NCBI GenBank assembly: GCA_948329865.1
Contig: OX415253.1
Span: 36,157,269 to 36,221,268 of the forward strand
From: Linaria vulgaris
Lineage: Eukaryota; Streptophyta; Magnoliopsida; Lamiales; Plantaginaceae
Reading direction: 5' to 3'
DNA length: 64,000 bases
The notes beneath the pieces were generated by a model, which saw only the letters and a program-made list of their open reading frames with translations, made no database searches and had not been told where the DNA came from. The position numbers were made by a program, and so were the translations under genes. Every line of letters starts with the position of its first letter. Positions within the stretch are counted from its first letter, which is position 1. Shown here in pieces: positions 33,400 to 44,054 of the stretch.

Positions 33400-33898
33400 G
33401 ATGCGTCATCCCCACTTTTTAACTTGACATATCCGACAAGTTATTTTTGTGTAAGGATGTCGATCACAAACTCTTTGTCAGATGGTTTGGTTGTAAATCC
33501 CGCCCTTTTACATAATTTTGTGATAAGACCTCCATGATGAATTCCTCCAGATGTCTTTGCTTCAATAAAGTGATTGATAGATGATGTAATATCTTCTCCC
33601 GAATTTATATGGACCCCTTGTTGTATCCATGTAAGCAGCTTTACTTTACTCCATAGCGCAATTGTCAAATGGTTGGTAGGCAGAATACGTGAGATTAAAA
33701 AATTGTATCGAGCTTTGTATTTCCGGTAGAAGTTGAGAATATACAATATAAGGCTCCATTGAGTTGGTTGTGTGGGAATTTGTATCTATTGCGTTCCTCT
33801 GCTCGGTGCTCGCTTTCTTTACTATTGTTCATATCCAAACGATAAAATTCATTTATTACATCTGCTGAAATTTTCACCTTCTTCCCACTTACTGTCAA
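33400..33898 (-). pseudogene. Remnant of a 'putative plant transposon protein' gene
   Basis: Two overlapping minus frames, 33898-33695 and 33746-33441, read as one degraded domain. GKKVKISADVINEFYRL at the start and FLISRILPTNHLT ... GGIHHGGLITKLCKRAG later follow the pattern known for the plant putative-transposon domain (Pfam Transposase_32 / PF20167 family, from memory). A frameshift separates the halves and no full gene remains. The domain occurs in Ty3/gypsy-associated plant genes of unknown function. Confidence 0.5.
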
Positions 33899-35020
33899 GT
33901 GGTCTGCCCCAATCTTGTGTTGTTATTCTGCAAATTCATGATATCTTTGAACAAGTAAAAGAGATAGGAAGAAAACTTAATGGATGAAGGCAAAATTATA
34001 AAGAGAACTAGGGATTTCTAACATGTGTAGTAAAATAATGACACATAACTTATATTTACCCATATATATAGTATAGTAATACATGTAGGTATAGATGGAC
34101 TATGTTTCCACCCTATAGGTAAATTATGAGTTATGGCAATATTTCCAACAATACATTATTAAGATTAAGTAACTTTTAACACATAAAATCTCCAAATCTA
34201 AATGATAAGGAAAGAAATAAATAAGGAACTTATTTCCAGACTAGCATTGCAGAAAATACATCTTTTGAGACGGGCGACACGCCATGCCATGCGTCAAGTT
34301 GGTCAACTTCCTACGTCGCGTGTACCTACACTGGTCACACAGGTCGTCTTCTTCTACAAAAAGAGTTAAGACACGTCAGTTTTGACTATGAGCTCGCAGC
34401 CATCAAGATTAAGAATAGTTTCCCACCTCCTAACTATTTTCTGATACCATTCGATCTCCGCCAAACATTGCTCTTTTGTGCCATGGAATGTATTGACTTT
34501 TCCTATGGTTGAAAGTCCTGCTCCCCAAGTACTACTGTATTCCATTAATGGGTCGTCATTGTTAGATGCACCTTGATCAACTGTTGAATCATCAAGATTA
34601 TCAGCTTCATTGTCTTCATCATTGACTCTATTGTTGACTCCAGTTGGAATTTGTGGGTCTTTGAACTCTGACAGTTCCTCGGATGGTTCCTTCTCTGTGA
34701 TTGTTGGTAATGCACTTTTTGATTGTGAAGTGATACGTAGGGTTTGTATCATGAAATACTCTTCCATCTTCACAATATAATTGTTTTCTTTACAAAATGC
34801 CACAAATGTGTCCTAGTCTTCCAAACATTTATCGAATGAGCCAAAGAGATTGCAAAATCACCGTAGTAGCATGTCCAATATGGTAAAGAGTCTTCATCGC
34901 ATGCCTTCTCTCCTTCAGACATGTATGCGTCCATAGTACCTACAAGATACTCAAGGACTTAAAAAAACTCTACCAAAATTGTACAAAATAAAAGAAACTA
35001 ATAGCAATTGATTGCCTAGT
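33899..35020 (-). other. Decayed DNA next to the transposon-protein remnant
   Basis: A minus frame of 145 codons lies at 34803-34366, hydrophilic and acidic in the middle (NRVNDEDNEADNLDDS). I do not recognise it. It may be the rest of the same transposon gene or chance. Otherwise nothing is supported here. Confidence 0.3.
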
Positions 35021-35040
35021 CAGCGGCAAAGGCGCCGAAA
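35021..35040 (-). other. Tat/Athila-type primer-binding site
   Basis: On the minus strand TTTCGGCGCCTTTGCCGCTG directly follows the end of LTR copy C. The shape TTTTTGGCGCCGTTGCCGGGG is the well-known PBS region of Tat/Athila Ty3/gypsy elements; a few bases are mutated here. Confidence 0.72.
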
Positions 35041-35043
35041 ACT

Positions 35044-36381
35044 CATTCGCAAGTATATAAGTCAACTTATATAAAATAGAAAGTAAGATTACGTTCCAAG
35101 TATCATGTCTCACGAGGATTGTGTGAATTAATCTCGCTCCTTCTATTTTATTCTCAATTGGTCAAAAATTAGGATTTGTAGGTTGAATTAATAAAAAAAA
35201 CCAAGATCAGACTAAGAGACTGAATTGAATTGGATCATTGGTTGAATGGTATTAAATGAGATGATGAATGGATTTTTAGAGCGTCGTGTTTTATTTGATT
35301 TCCCGTATGTTACATTCAAATGCTTTTGGTTAGGGTTTTGATCTACGTGTCCATGGCTTATTTTGAGGCCACAAGAGGACATGGTCCGACTTATCTATTC
35401 CACACACACTCAGGTTCAACTATCCCACAAAATGTAATATGATGGCATGCTAGTGACCTATCATAACTTCTAATCATTCATATATTGACCAGATACACAA
35501 AAGCATTGACATTAAGATAGATGAATAAACACATATATGAAAAAGGTCTTATCAAAACATAAGAAATCACGTAGGGTCGTCAATCCAATAACACTATAAC
35601 TCTAAACAAAACAAATCAGCTACTTATGATTGCAAATTCAATATCCCAAATAGAAAAGAACATCGTAAGAAAATAGTAGAATAAAGATAAACTTCCAGTC
35701 GATGTCGCCTTGTTATTTTCTAATCGATCTCTAACTTGAGTCCTTGCTAACGATTTAAGAAAAAGCCACTTTCTTGTGTTCTTCTCGTGTGTAGAACGGC
35801 TCTTGATGTGAAGAATAGCTTGTGGTGTGTGTTGGTGAATGGAAATTTTTAACCCTAATGTCTTTATAAGACAAAAGTGGTTGTCGGGCCTCAAATAAGG
35901 TTTGGGATGTAAATTTGGGCCCATTAGCGCGTATTCGGGCCACTGGGACACAAAAACATGCGCTGGTCGCAGTACATTCTGCCTGGAGCGCGCTAGAGCA
36001 CAGCCTTCTGTGGGTCGTGGCCACGCTATTTGGTCCTGCTCTGCGTTGCTTCACGATTTTGGCAATAACTTTTTCTCTGGATGTCAGAGTTGAGATCCGT
36101 TTGTTGCGTTGGAACACTAACTTCCGTGACTTTACGATTGTATGTACTACAAACTCTGATTATTCATGTTACTTCATCACCTTGTATTTTGAATCAATGG
36201 CCTTATTTGGATTCTTCTCATTGAAAAGTAGTGTCGTGAAGCCATGTTTCCTCCGTTTAAGACACTTTTAGCTTCTTTCATCTTAACTCACCAAAATCCA
36301 AAGCATACCCAAATATGCATCAATACTTATACAAAAGCATAAGAGACAAGTACTTAAACCACGTTAAATAAACGCTCATCA
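35044..36381 (-). mobile_element. LTR copy C with attached PBS (truncated Ty3/gypsy element)
   Basis: Minus orientation, starting TGATGAGCGTTTATTTAACG at 36381 and ending about CTTGCGAATGA near 35044. Both ends match LTR copies A (6485-8137) and B (28768-30258). It is followed by a Tat/Athila-type PBS, so this copy is the 5' LTR of an element whose internal part has been lost. Several open frames on both strands in 35600-36270 are chance frames within the LTR. Confidence 0.75.
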
Positions 36382-36779
36382 ATGTGCTAATGATGGTTAC
36401 CATTGTTATTTGCTACGGTTGGACAGTAGCTAATACCAGATGCCTTCTTATAAATACCTCTCATCTATTCATTTTGAGAATTCATTCCATTTCAACACCT
36501 TACTTTAGGTAAGGTTTTTTTTACTACTTAATTTTGTTTCTTATCTTTTTTGAACGAATATTTGTTTTTGACATTTAATTAGATTACTTATATTAACTTT
36601 TTACGTGGTTGTATGCTATTAAATATTATCATACAAAGCGGCAAGACTAGACGTGGTTGACATAGATACTTGACGATCAGGATCTGCGCGCCAACAAGTA
36701 CGTATTTTATACTATACTTGTGATGTAGTTTGTTTCATATATTGTGCATATATTGTTTAATTGATGGAGTATACCGTCA
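36382..36779. other. Non-coding stretch with a plus-strand TATA-like site
   Basis: CTTATAAATACCTC near 36450, followed by a CT/AT-rich stretch, resembles a promoter or an LTR remnant. No gene starts from it. Confidence 0.35.
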
Positions 36780-38345
36780 AAAGGTGTGCCCCTCGAAGTG
36801 CTCGGCGCAAATGGATCTCGTCTACTCCGGGGGGGCTCAGAGGCCAAACGACGGGTGGTAGCATGGTACTAGGATAAGATCTACGAGCATCGTCCATCAA
36901 TCCAACTGGAGGTGGTGGAGGTTGTTTACATGTACGCGTCTCGAATGCCTATGTCAACTCATGTATATATCTGACTACCTCTCGCCATCTTACACCGTCA
37001 GTCGCCCTAAGTTCCTCATTCTGCAACTCCAAGTCCTCAACGTACGCCTCGTCAAGTAGTGGCTCCTTTCGCCAGTTGATGCCGAAACTCTCAGGATGTG
37101 CATCCATAGGAAATCCTGACTGCTCTCCTTATTCGGGTCTTCAACCACCATGCGCCATGCATCTGGATCAAATATAGGCCAATCGTCCTAATGACTACGC
37201 TGCAACTCCTCGCAGTGTGCCCTTTGTTCATTTTTTAAATTTAAGTGATATGAGTAAGTAGTTTGATATATTTTTAAAAATAAATAACAAATATTTAAGT
37301 GAAGTGAAGATAATATACATGGATAGCCTCAAACGGCCCCTCAAGACAAATGAGTCTCGATGTCCATCCATCCCTCGCCCTCTCTATAGTCCTCATGTGC
37401 AAGGCTCTATATAACTCGTCATGTCACATTGGAGGTGCGTCCAGAGCCGTCTACAAAGGAAAACATTAAGTAAGAATATAAATATGAATTATACTTACTA
37501 CAATACCACCAACTACAAGTGTGAAATTTTTTAAAAACATACCATCCTAATACTGTGCTCAGTGTAGCCAATGGATCCTCCAGCGTAAGGGGCATCCGCT
37601 TTGGGTTTCTCCTCGAGAGTCTTCCCTCATCGCCTATTCTTCTTAGCCTTCATTGACACCGCCTCAAACTCTTCCTTATCACAATATGCCACATCCTCGG
37701 CTTTTAGTTTATCGTCCATCCATGTCTTGTTGCAACTTGTCCATTTTTGGATCATCCTTCCTAGTTAGATAATTATTCTTTGCACCATGCATCATGCCCT
37801 TATACCGCTTTCTAGCCTTGTTCACGAATGCAGTGTGCGCCTTACGCCTATCGGAGAGTGAAATACTATATGTATTCTATAAATTAAAAACTTAAGGTAT
37901 TGAGTTTTACAGACTTTGGTAAATAAAAAAAATATGTATATAATCGTTTGCTCGAGTCTAGTGTATGTAGGTAAGAATGTGGACAAGAAACTCTTGATGA
38001 TGGTTGCAATAGTCTTGAAAATACGATGTTGATCTACGAAAACTCCCATCTCGGTCAACTATACTAGCTCACGTCGTGACCTATCTAGAGGCATCAAATC
38101 TCCTCTAGTCATTCCTCTAGGAGACCGCGTCTACGTACTCGGTGAAGCACCATCTAATCCTGCTCATGTTCTTGCCTGTGTCGGCCTCTCACTGGGTTAT
38201 ACTGCTATCTATGTTGGCCTATGACTATGTCCTGCTCCTCTCGAATGATTACTATGTCTAGCTCCTCACGGCCTACTACTGGGTGCCACTCATGTAGACA
38301 CAGTTGATGGTGGCCTCGGTATACTAGAGAGCTTCATCTTTCTTA
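36780..38345 (-). pseudogene. Decayed En/Spm (CACTA)-type plant transposase-associated gene
   Basis: Minus-strand exon-like pieces. At 38058-37980 comes TEMGVFVDQHRIFKTIATIIKS. After an intron-like stretch, KARKRYKGMMHGAKNNYL lies near 37790, then KAKKNRR and YAGGSIGYTEHSIRMV (about 37680-37550) in shifted frames, and HMRTIERARDGWTSRLI near 37370. This order (charged start, K/R-rich box, 'KKNR' and 'GGS..H' box) is that of the Ptta/En/Spm plant transposase family (Transposase_24), from memory. Upstream (38060-38345) is a Pro/Arg-rich N-terminus-like stretch. Several frameshifts and stops are present. CACTA termini were not identified. Confidence 0.5.
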
Positions 38346-38788
38346 TCGATCTAGGCTGATCTGTATGAGCGGCAACATCGTGTACCTCTAAGCCATGGGG
38401 AATTCGTGGCTCTAGTTGAGTAGATGACGTAGATCAACCTGCGACCCACAAAGCTGAGTCTGGACAGGGTTGCTGCATCAACACGAGCTGGATCTGGAGT
38501 AGTAAATGACGAATGAATCCATATGCGCGTAGGTCCCAATCTACCACCACCACAACCCCTCTTTGCAGAGGGAGGGTGTCACCGCTACCCGAACACGATC
38601 CAGTGGGATCGTCTGACATGTGGAACGTACTATACGTGCTAACTCGATTCAAGGTATCTAAGTTAGACCGTTTCTAGGTTTTAAAGATTCCTTAAAGATA
38701 TAATCATTTCTAAGTTACAAAGATTCGCCAAAGATATAATCATTTCTAAGTCATAAAGATTTCCTAAGGCATATACGATGATTTCTAA
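38346..38788. other. Non-coding DNA with a short tandem repeat
   Basis: At about 38670-38788 the phrase AAAGATATAATCATTTCTAAG recurs with a period of about 43 bp (two full units and a degenerate third). It abuts the LTR X. Otherwise no feature. Confidence 0.55.
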
Positions 38789-40025
38789 TGTTAACAGGTT
38801 TGGAATTATTTCCTAATTAACTGAATTATTTTTGGGTCAAAACGCCCTGTCCGTGGTTCAAAAAGCAAGACAATGAGAAAATTACGAAAATATCCCTCTT
38901 TGTATTCACTGATATCCAATCTAAAGCCTATAAGTTTTGTGTAACATTATGTCCCATTTTTCCTTCTCCAAGTGTGCCCCCCCCATTATATAGAGCTTTT
39001 TTAGGGGCAGGTGTCATTGTGCATGTAAAAATACAAGTGTCGAGATGCATGTATTGATACAGGTGTCTTCATGCGTGTGTAAGAAGATATATTCTATCTG
39101 TTTAGGATATCTGTTGACGGGGCGCTGACTAGGATAAATTTTATCATTTCCGATGACTTCAATAGACTCCGATGAGCCGGTTCTTCTGTTTTCTTCTCTC
39201 CGATGGGATAGGTTTCGTGGAAATGTTTGTTAGGTGAGGCGAGGAGTTCGTCTGAGGCTTTTGTAGTTCCGATAGCAGTTGAATTTTGTGTCGTGTTCTT
39301 TGGATTGGCACTCCGATAGATATGTTTGTACATGGTACGGGTTCCGAGGGCGTCTTCATTTAAGTAGGGTTATGTCCTCGCATTTGAGTCTTCATGAGGC
39401 GTGTTCCGATGGCTTTCGGTCTTCAATAAGGCATTAGTTCTTTAGGGATTAATGCTCCGATGGCTTATTGACTTCAACAGGGTAACGTTCTTGACTCGGA
39501 CTTGTATGGAAAGTGTCTTTGATGACTTACGTACTTCAAATGAGGCGTTGTTTTTCGGGGTGAATGGTCCGATGGCTTTTTAGGCTTTAGAGTGTTTAAT
39601 GAGGGGATATTCTTGCACGTTTTGGGACCCGTGGTCCATTGTGGTCTCTCTTGGCGCCTTGATGGATATCGGAGTCGCGCGGTTCCATTGGGGTTTACTA
39701 TTTTTCCGATGCCGCGTTGATATCTTTTTTTTATTCATCGTGACTTTCCAAGGAACGTTTCGGTGCCTCTTCGGGTGTCACGTCATACTGCTTCGGGTCA
39801 GTGACCGAGCGGATTAGTGACATCCGATGGATTTTAGTATTTCTTCGGGTGCCACGTCGTACCGCAATCGGGTATGTGACACTCGAGAGGCTTCCTCATC
39901 GGGAGTATAACTTCCTCATTGGGATGATAGTATCGCCTCAGGTTTAATCCCTAGATTTAGGGTTAACCTTTCGTTTAACTCGTTTAATCCCTTATTTATT
40001 ATTATTATTATTTTTAGGGTTAACA
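38789..40025 (-). mobile_element. LTR X of a Tat-type Ty3/gypsy element
   Basis: Bounded by TGTTAACA on both sides in plus-strand terms (left TGTTAACAGG, right GGGTTAACA), about 1.24 kb. A minus-strand TATA (CTCTATATAATGG, near 38990) puts the promoter in the expected place. Minus-strand blocks match LTR Z at 47493-48665 in inverted orientation: GATGGATATCG.AGTCGCGCGG, ATGCCGCGTTGATATC, TTGACTTTCCAAGG and the terminal GGGCGTT box. A 14-base homopolymer (G on the minus strand, 40030-40043) lies where the polypurine tract of a 3' LTR would be. Confidence 0.68.
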
Positions 40026-40648
40026 CTAGCCCCCCCCCCCCCCAAATTTCGATCGCTCTCGTATTGACGAGGGAAATTTTATTTCGTGGCCTTAGTAAGG
40101 CAAGGGGCTTTTTTTCTGTAAAGTTTAGATAATTTTCCGAGGGGGTGGGTATATATTTTATATATATCACAAAAGCTGTAAGGGGTTACTTTCTTACCCT
40201 TGCAGCGTGATCCTCGGATGTGCATTTATTTGGCTGAGTAGCGGAGGTAACGATTTGTTCCGTAGATATTGTAACGACTCGTATTCGACCGTTTCATCAT
40301 TCAAAAAACCTCTGGTCATCGACCGTTGGCGGATTTCAAGGATCCTTTTATTTGGCCTTTGACTGCTAGTAACGGCTAGTAGGACGTGCTAGGGCACGTG
40401 TCAGGCTTGGGATGACGTCTGGCGTGTGAGGTGTTACACGTTCTTCACCGCGTCGCTTATAAATAGCTTTCCATCCCTTCTTCACTATTCATTCTTCACT
40501 TTCCTCTTCACGATCAAAAGATCTCTCCTTACTTCGCAATTTTAGCAAAGTCTTTCTGCTATCTTCTTAATTTTACGAGCTCTCTCAATCTCTTTTTGCA
40601 AATACTTTCAATTCTTCACAAACTCTTTCAATCCTCCTTTCCCTCGAC
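40026..40648 (+). promoter_or_regulatory. Promoter and 5' leader of the first gypsy-type transposon gene
   Basis: Between LTR X and the first ATG lies a plus-strand TATA box TATAAATAG at 40458-40466, about 190 bp upstream of the start codon, followed by a CT-rich leader. This suggests the extra ORF is transcribed from its own promoter, antisense to the retrotransposon. Confidence 0.55.
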
Positions 40649-43447
40649 ATGATGGCGTCTTCTGCAGCTACTGATCCCATCACCGCCGCTTCTGCCTCTA
40701 GAGTCGTGACTTTCACCCCCGCCGTCGATTTATCGGCGTTTATTGGCGGAATTGCAGCGGTGGTCCTGCTGCGGGCACTCACAAGAGAAAGGGTGTAACT
40801 CTGTGGCGCTGGGGGAGACTAAGGCTACTCCCTCAAAGAAAGTTAGGGCTTCGAAGGCCAAGAAGGTTGACAATCGAAATTTGCAGAAGATCGGGACGAC
40901 GACGAGTTCAGTTACTCGGAAGCAGGTGTTAGCCCTTTTCAAAAGTTTGGGGGCGTACCAAAAGAACATGACGTTCAAGATCCCGAAGGCGGATGAGAGG
41001 GCCAATAATCCTTCGATGGGTTACCTTACAGTGTACTTTGCCCAAATGAAGTTTGGTTGGCGTTCTTTTATGCCTCCATTCTTTTGTGAAGTTTTCAAGG
41101 CGTGCAACGTCTGTCCGAGTCAGGTAACCCCAAATAGCTTTGGTGCCCTCTGCATTTTCATGTTTTGGTGCCAAGCGAAGGGCTTGAGTTGTACTGTTGA
41201 TAGAATCTTTTCGATCTTTGATATGGCAATCTCGCCTGTGGGTGCTCCCTTTTATCATTTTCGCCATCGGGATAGTGCTAAGAGTGTTTCGAAGAAGATT
41301 TTGGATGAGACTCTAAGTTCTGTTAGTACTTGGAAGGATAAGTACTTCTTCGTAAAGCCGGCACATGGTGAGTGGGATATGCCTTTTGACTGGAGGGAGG
41401 CTAAGGCTCCGATGCCTTCTCTAGACCCAGGGATGAGCTTTGCTCCAGTTATCTTGCAGAAGTCTCTGATGGAGTCGGAGGACTTTGGTATTTGGTACGA
41501 TGCCTCGGGATTGCATCACTATCGGAGCACATAGTTCCGGCTCTGAGTGGTCGCACAAAGTTCAAGACACCAACTACATCTTTGACTCGTTCATCTAGTG
41601 GTGCATCTGATGTTCCCGAGGAGGGGGATAAGGAGGAGAGTGCCTTTGAGGATACGGATATGCCTCCCGTAGAAGAGGAAGAGGAGGAGGAGGATCATGC
41701 GCTGTTTGTCATTGGAGAGGATGGTGTGATTTATGGGGTGGTTCCTCTGGCTATTATAGATCCTAGGTCAGCCCTTGTTCTACTAGGAGGTTCAGGTTCA
41801 GCTGCGGGGAGTTCTCCGAGGGCTTCCGGGGGAGAGTTTGCACCGAAGGAAGGTTTCTCCGCAGAAAAGAGCCCATCTCTGAGGGCTTCTGGAGGAGATT
41901 TAGTGACCGCTCCGTCCGATGTGGTGCTCTTTTCTTACGATGATCCTTCCCCTTCTCCTTCACTTGAGGCGAACCGGATTTTCGAGCCCTCTTCATTGGG
42001 TACGTTTTTTTTTCTTTGCCTCTTGTCATAAGTACTTAAATTTAAGGATATTTAGGGAACCTGTTCTTTCAGCCGCAGTGGATAAAGGCAAGGCTCCGAT
42101 GATGGAGGAAGAAAGAGTTTCTTCCCCAGGTAGTAGTCTTTTGCCCCTTCTTTTTTCTCCATCTTTATCTTATGTCCTTTTGTGTTTTTCGAACTTATCT
42201 CTGTGGTCTTTATAGGGGAGGACTTGTTAGCCCAACTCCTTGGGCCCATCTCGGAAGCTTCGTTAGGCGACTCCGAGGAGATTGCAGGGTTGTCTAAAGT
42301 GCATCCGAGTGATTCATCTCAACTGGGTGTTAAAGTTGAGCTTTTGGGTTCGTTTTTTGAAGAGGTAGGTTCTTCTTCTGCTGTTGGGGTTCACCAGGCT
42401 TTGTTTACCGACGCGGATAGAGTTACTCCAATCCGGGCGACCCTTCCTCCGAGTACTAGCGTTCCTGTGACCGTTTCTCTGAGGGGTATTACTTTTGAGG
42501 GTCCCTATAGCGCCACTCGTTTGGAGGACTTGCCTTCACTGCAATCTTTGGAGGAAGCTTTTCAGCATATCCTTCGTTTTTTTGCTTCTTCCACTACTCC
42601 GGCTGCTGATGGATTCCATTTTATGCATACCTGTCTTTACTTTTTCCTTTTTGTTCATCCTTTTCTAACTCTATCAGTAACTCTTCTCCTGGTAGGAAAA
42701 CTTACGCTTGTATCTCTTTATTTTCATGTCGGGAAGGTTCGAGATGCGGTAACTACGATAGAACACGGCCATCGGAGGGATGAGGATGAGGCGAAGGTTC
42801 TCCGGGTGCAAGTGGCGTCTCTCCTTTCAAAAGGGCGGGAAGACCAAACAACGATGGATACTCTTCGGACGAAGATTTCCGATATCGAGTACTTGTGGGA
42901 GAAGGGTCAGAAGGAGCTAGAGGGGCAGAAGGAGGTGATGAAGAGTTTTGAGGCCTCGTATGAGAAGTTGGCAGCTTTGGAGATGGTTTCCCAGGCCCAG
43001 ATTACACTTCTCCAGAAGCAAGCAAGGGTGGACGTGGCGATTAAGTTCGCTCAACAGGAAACCTCGAGACAGTGCTCGGAGTCTTTAGGGAAGCAACATC
43101 AAGAGCTCTCCATGGGTCATACATTGTGGGGCTACCTGGAATGTGCAAAGATAGCTAAGGGGTTGGTGCGGCCAGATGTAGATTTTCACAAGGCCTTCGG
43201 CGTTCGTCAGTTGAAGAAGCCTGGTTCTGACGAAGTCCGCGTCCTTTCTGAGAGGTCTAACAGTTTGTTGTCGCGTCGGACTTCTCCTGCCCCCTCTACG
43301 ATGAGGTCTGTGAGTGTAATGAGTCCGGGGCATAGTGGTTCTGGAGGGATATTATCGCCAACCTCTCGTCTGGCTCCGACTACTTTGCCTTCCGAGGGGA
43401 CTACTTCCATTACTTCGACTCTATCTCTTCCGACCACTGTGGTGTAG
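40649..43447 (+). pseudogene. Gypsy-type transposon protein (Transposase_28-like), copy 1
   Basis: ATG at 40649 opens a Ser/Ala-rich N-terminus. After a frameshift near 40750 a long frame (to 41534) holds the conserved domain: IPKADERANNPSMGYLTVY, PFFCEVFKACNVCPSQVTPN, ISPVGAPFYHFRHRD, then STWKDKYFFVKP. Another shift near 41500 leads to an acidic linker with a Glu run (41660-41690). Intron-like GT..AG breaks lie near 42000-42070 and 42130-42214, and a coiled-coil stretch covers about 42740-43110 (VRDAVTTIEHGHRRDEDEAK, LRTKISDIEYLWEKGQKELE). Family function is unknown. It shares motifs with copies 2 and 3 in this window. Such antisense ORFs are known between pol and the 3' LTR of Tat-lineage elements, and LTR X sits just beyond. 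Confidence 0.7.
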
Positions 43448-44054
43448 ACTAGGATCTTGCTTTCCTTTTTTCCTTTATAGTTTAAATTTCTAAATTCCAA
43501 ACTTTCAGAAGTTTTAATGTTTTGTAGTTATTTTCTACGCTGGGGAATGTATTCCGAGAACTTCTCGGTTTTTTCGCAAATAAACGATTATTCTGTTCTG
43601 CTTTTATTTTTATCTATATATCTGTGAACCCGACATAACAATAAACTATCCGCCCTTGCAAGTACTTAGGTTTATTCCTTTAATTATGGAGATAAGAGTG
43701 AGTCAAAATCTTTTCCTTGCTTACTAAGTGTGTAACTTAGCAGGACTTGTCGACTCGCATGGTAAGTTTAAAAGGCGTTTATCCCTAAGTAGGGTATTCT
43801 TTGACACGTGGTATAAGCATAGGTGTGATTTAGACAGCTCAAGCTCTCTTACTTATTAAGGGATTTAATTCTAAGTATAAATGTAGGCGTGTTGATAGTC
43901 ATACTTATATTTATTTTAAAATTTCGTTTCAGTTTTAATAAGCTTATTATCTCTTTCGCAAAGTTACTTTCACAAAGCCAACTCTTGAGAGTTTCGCGGT
44001 TATATCGAAAATTTTGGACTAAGTACGAGAGGGATATATAACTTACTTGGAATC
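43448..44054. other. Spacer between the two tandem transposon genes
   Basis: AT-rich; the probable junction of two element remnants. No TATA box as clear as the one at 40458; GGATATATAACTTAC lies just upstream of the ATG at 44055. No gene. Confidence 0.4.

Noticed and set aside
35616..36271. Overlapping frames on both strands, some over 110 codons
   Set aside because: They lie wholly within LTR copy C, overlap one another and match no protein family.
38351..39359. Minus-strand frames of 62-79 codons
   Set aside because: Within or next to LTR X and low in information; no domain or splice context.
40743..43500. Minus-strand frames opposite transposon gene copy 1
   Set aside because: Shadows; the plus strand carries the conserved domain and coiled coil.
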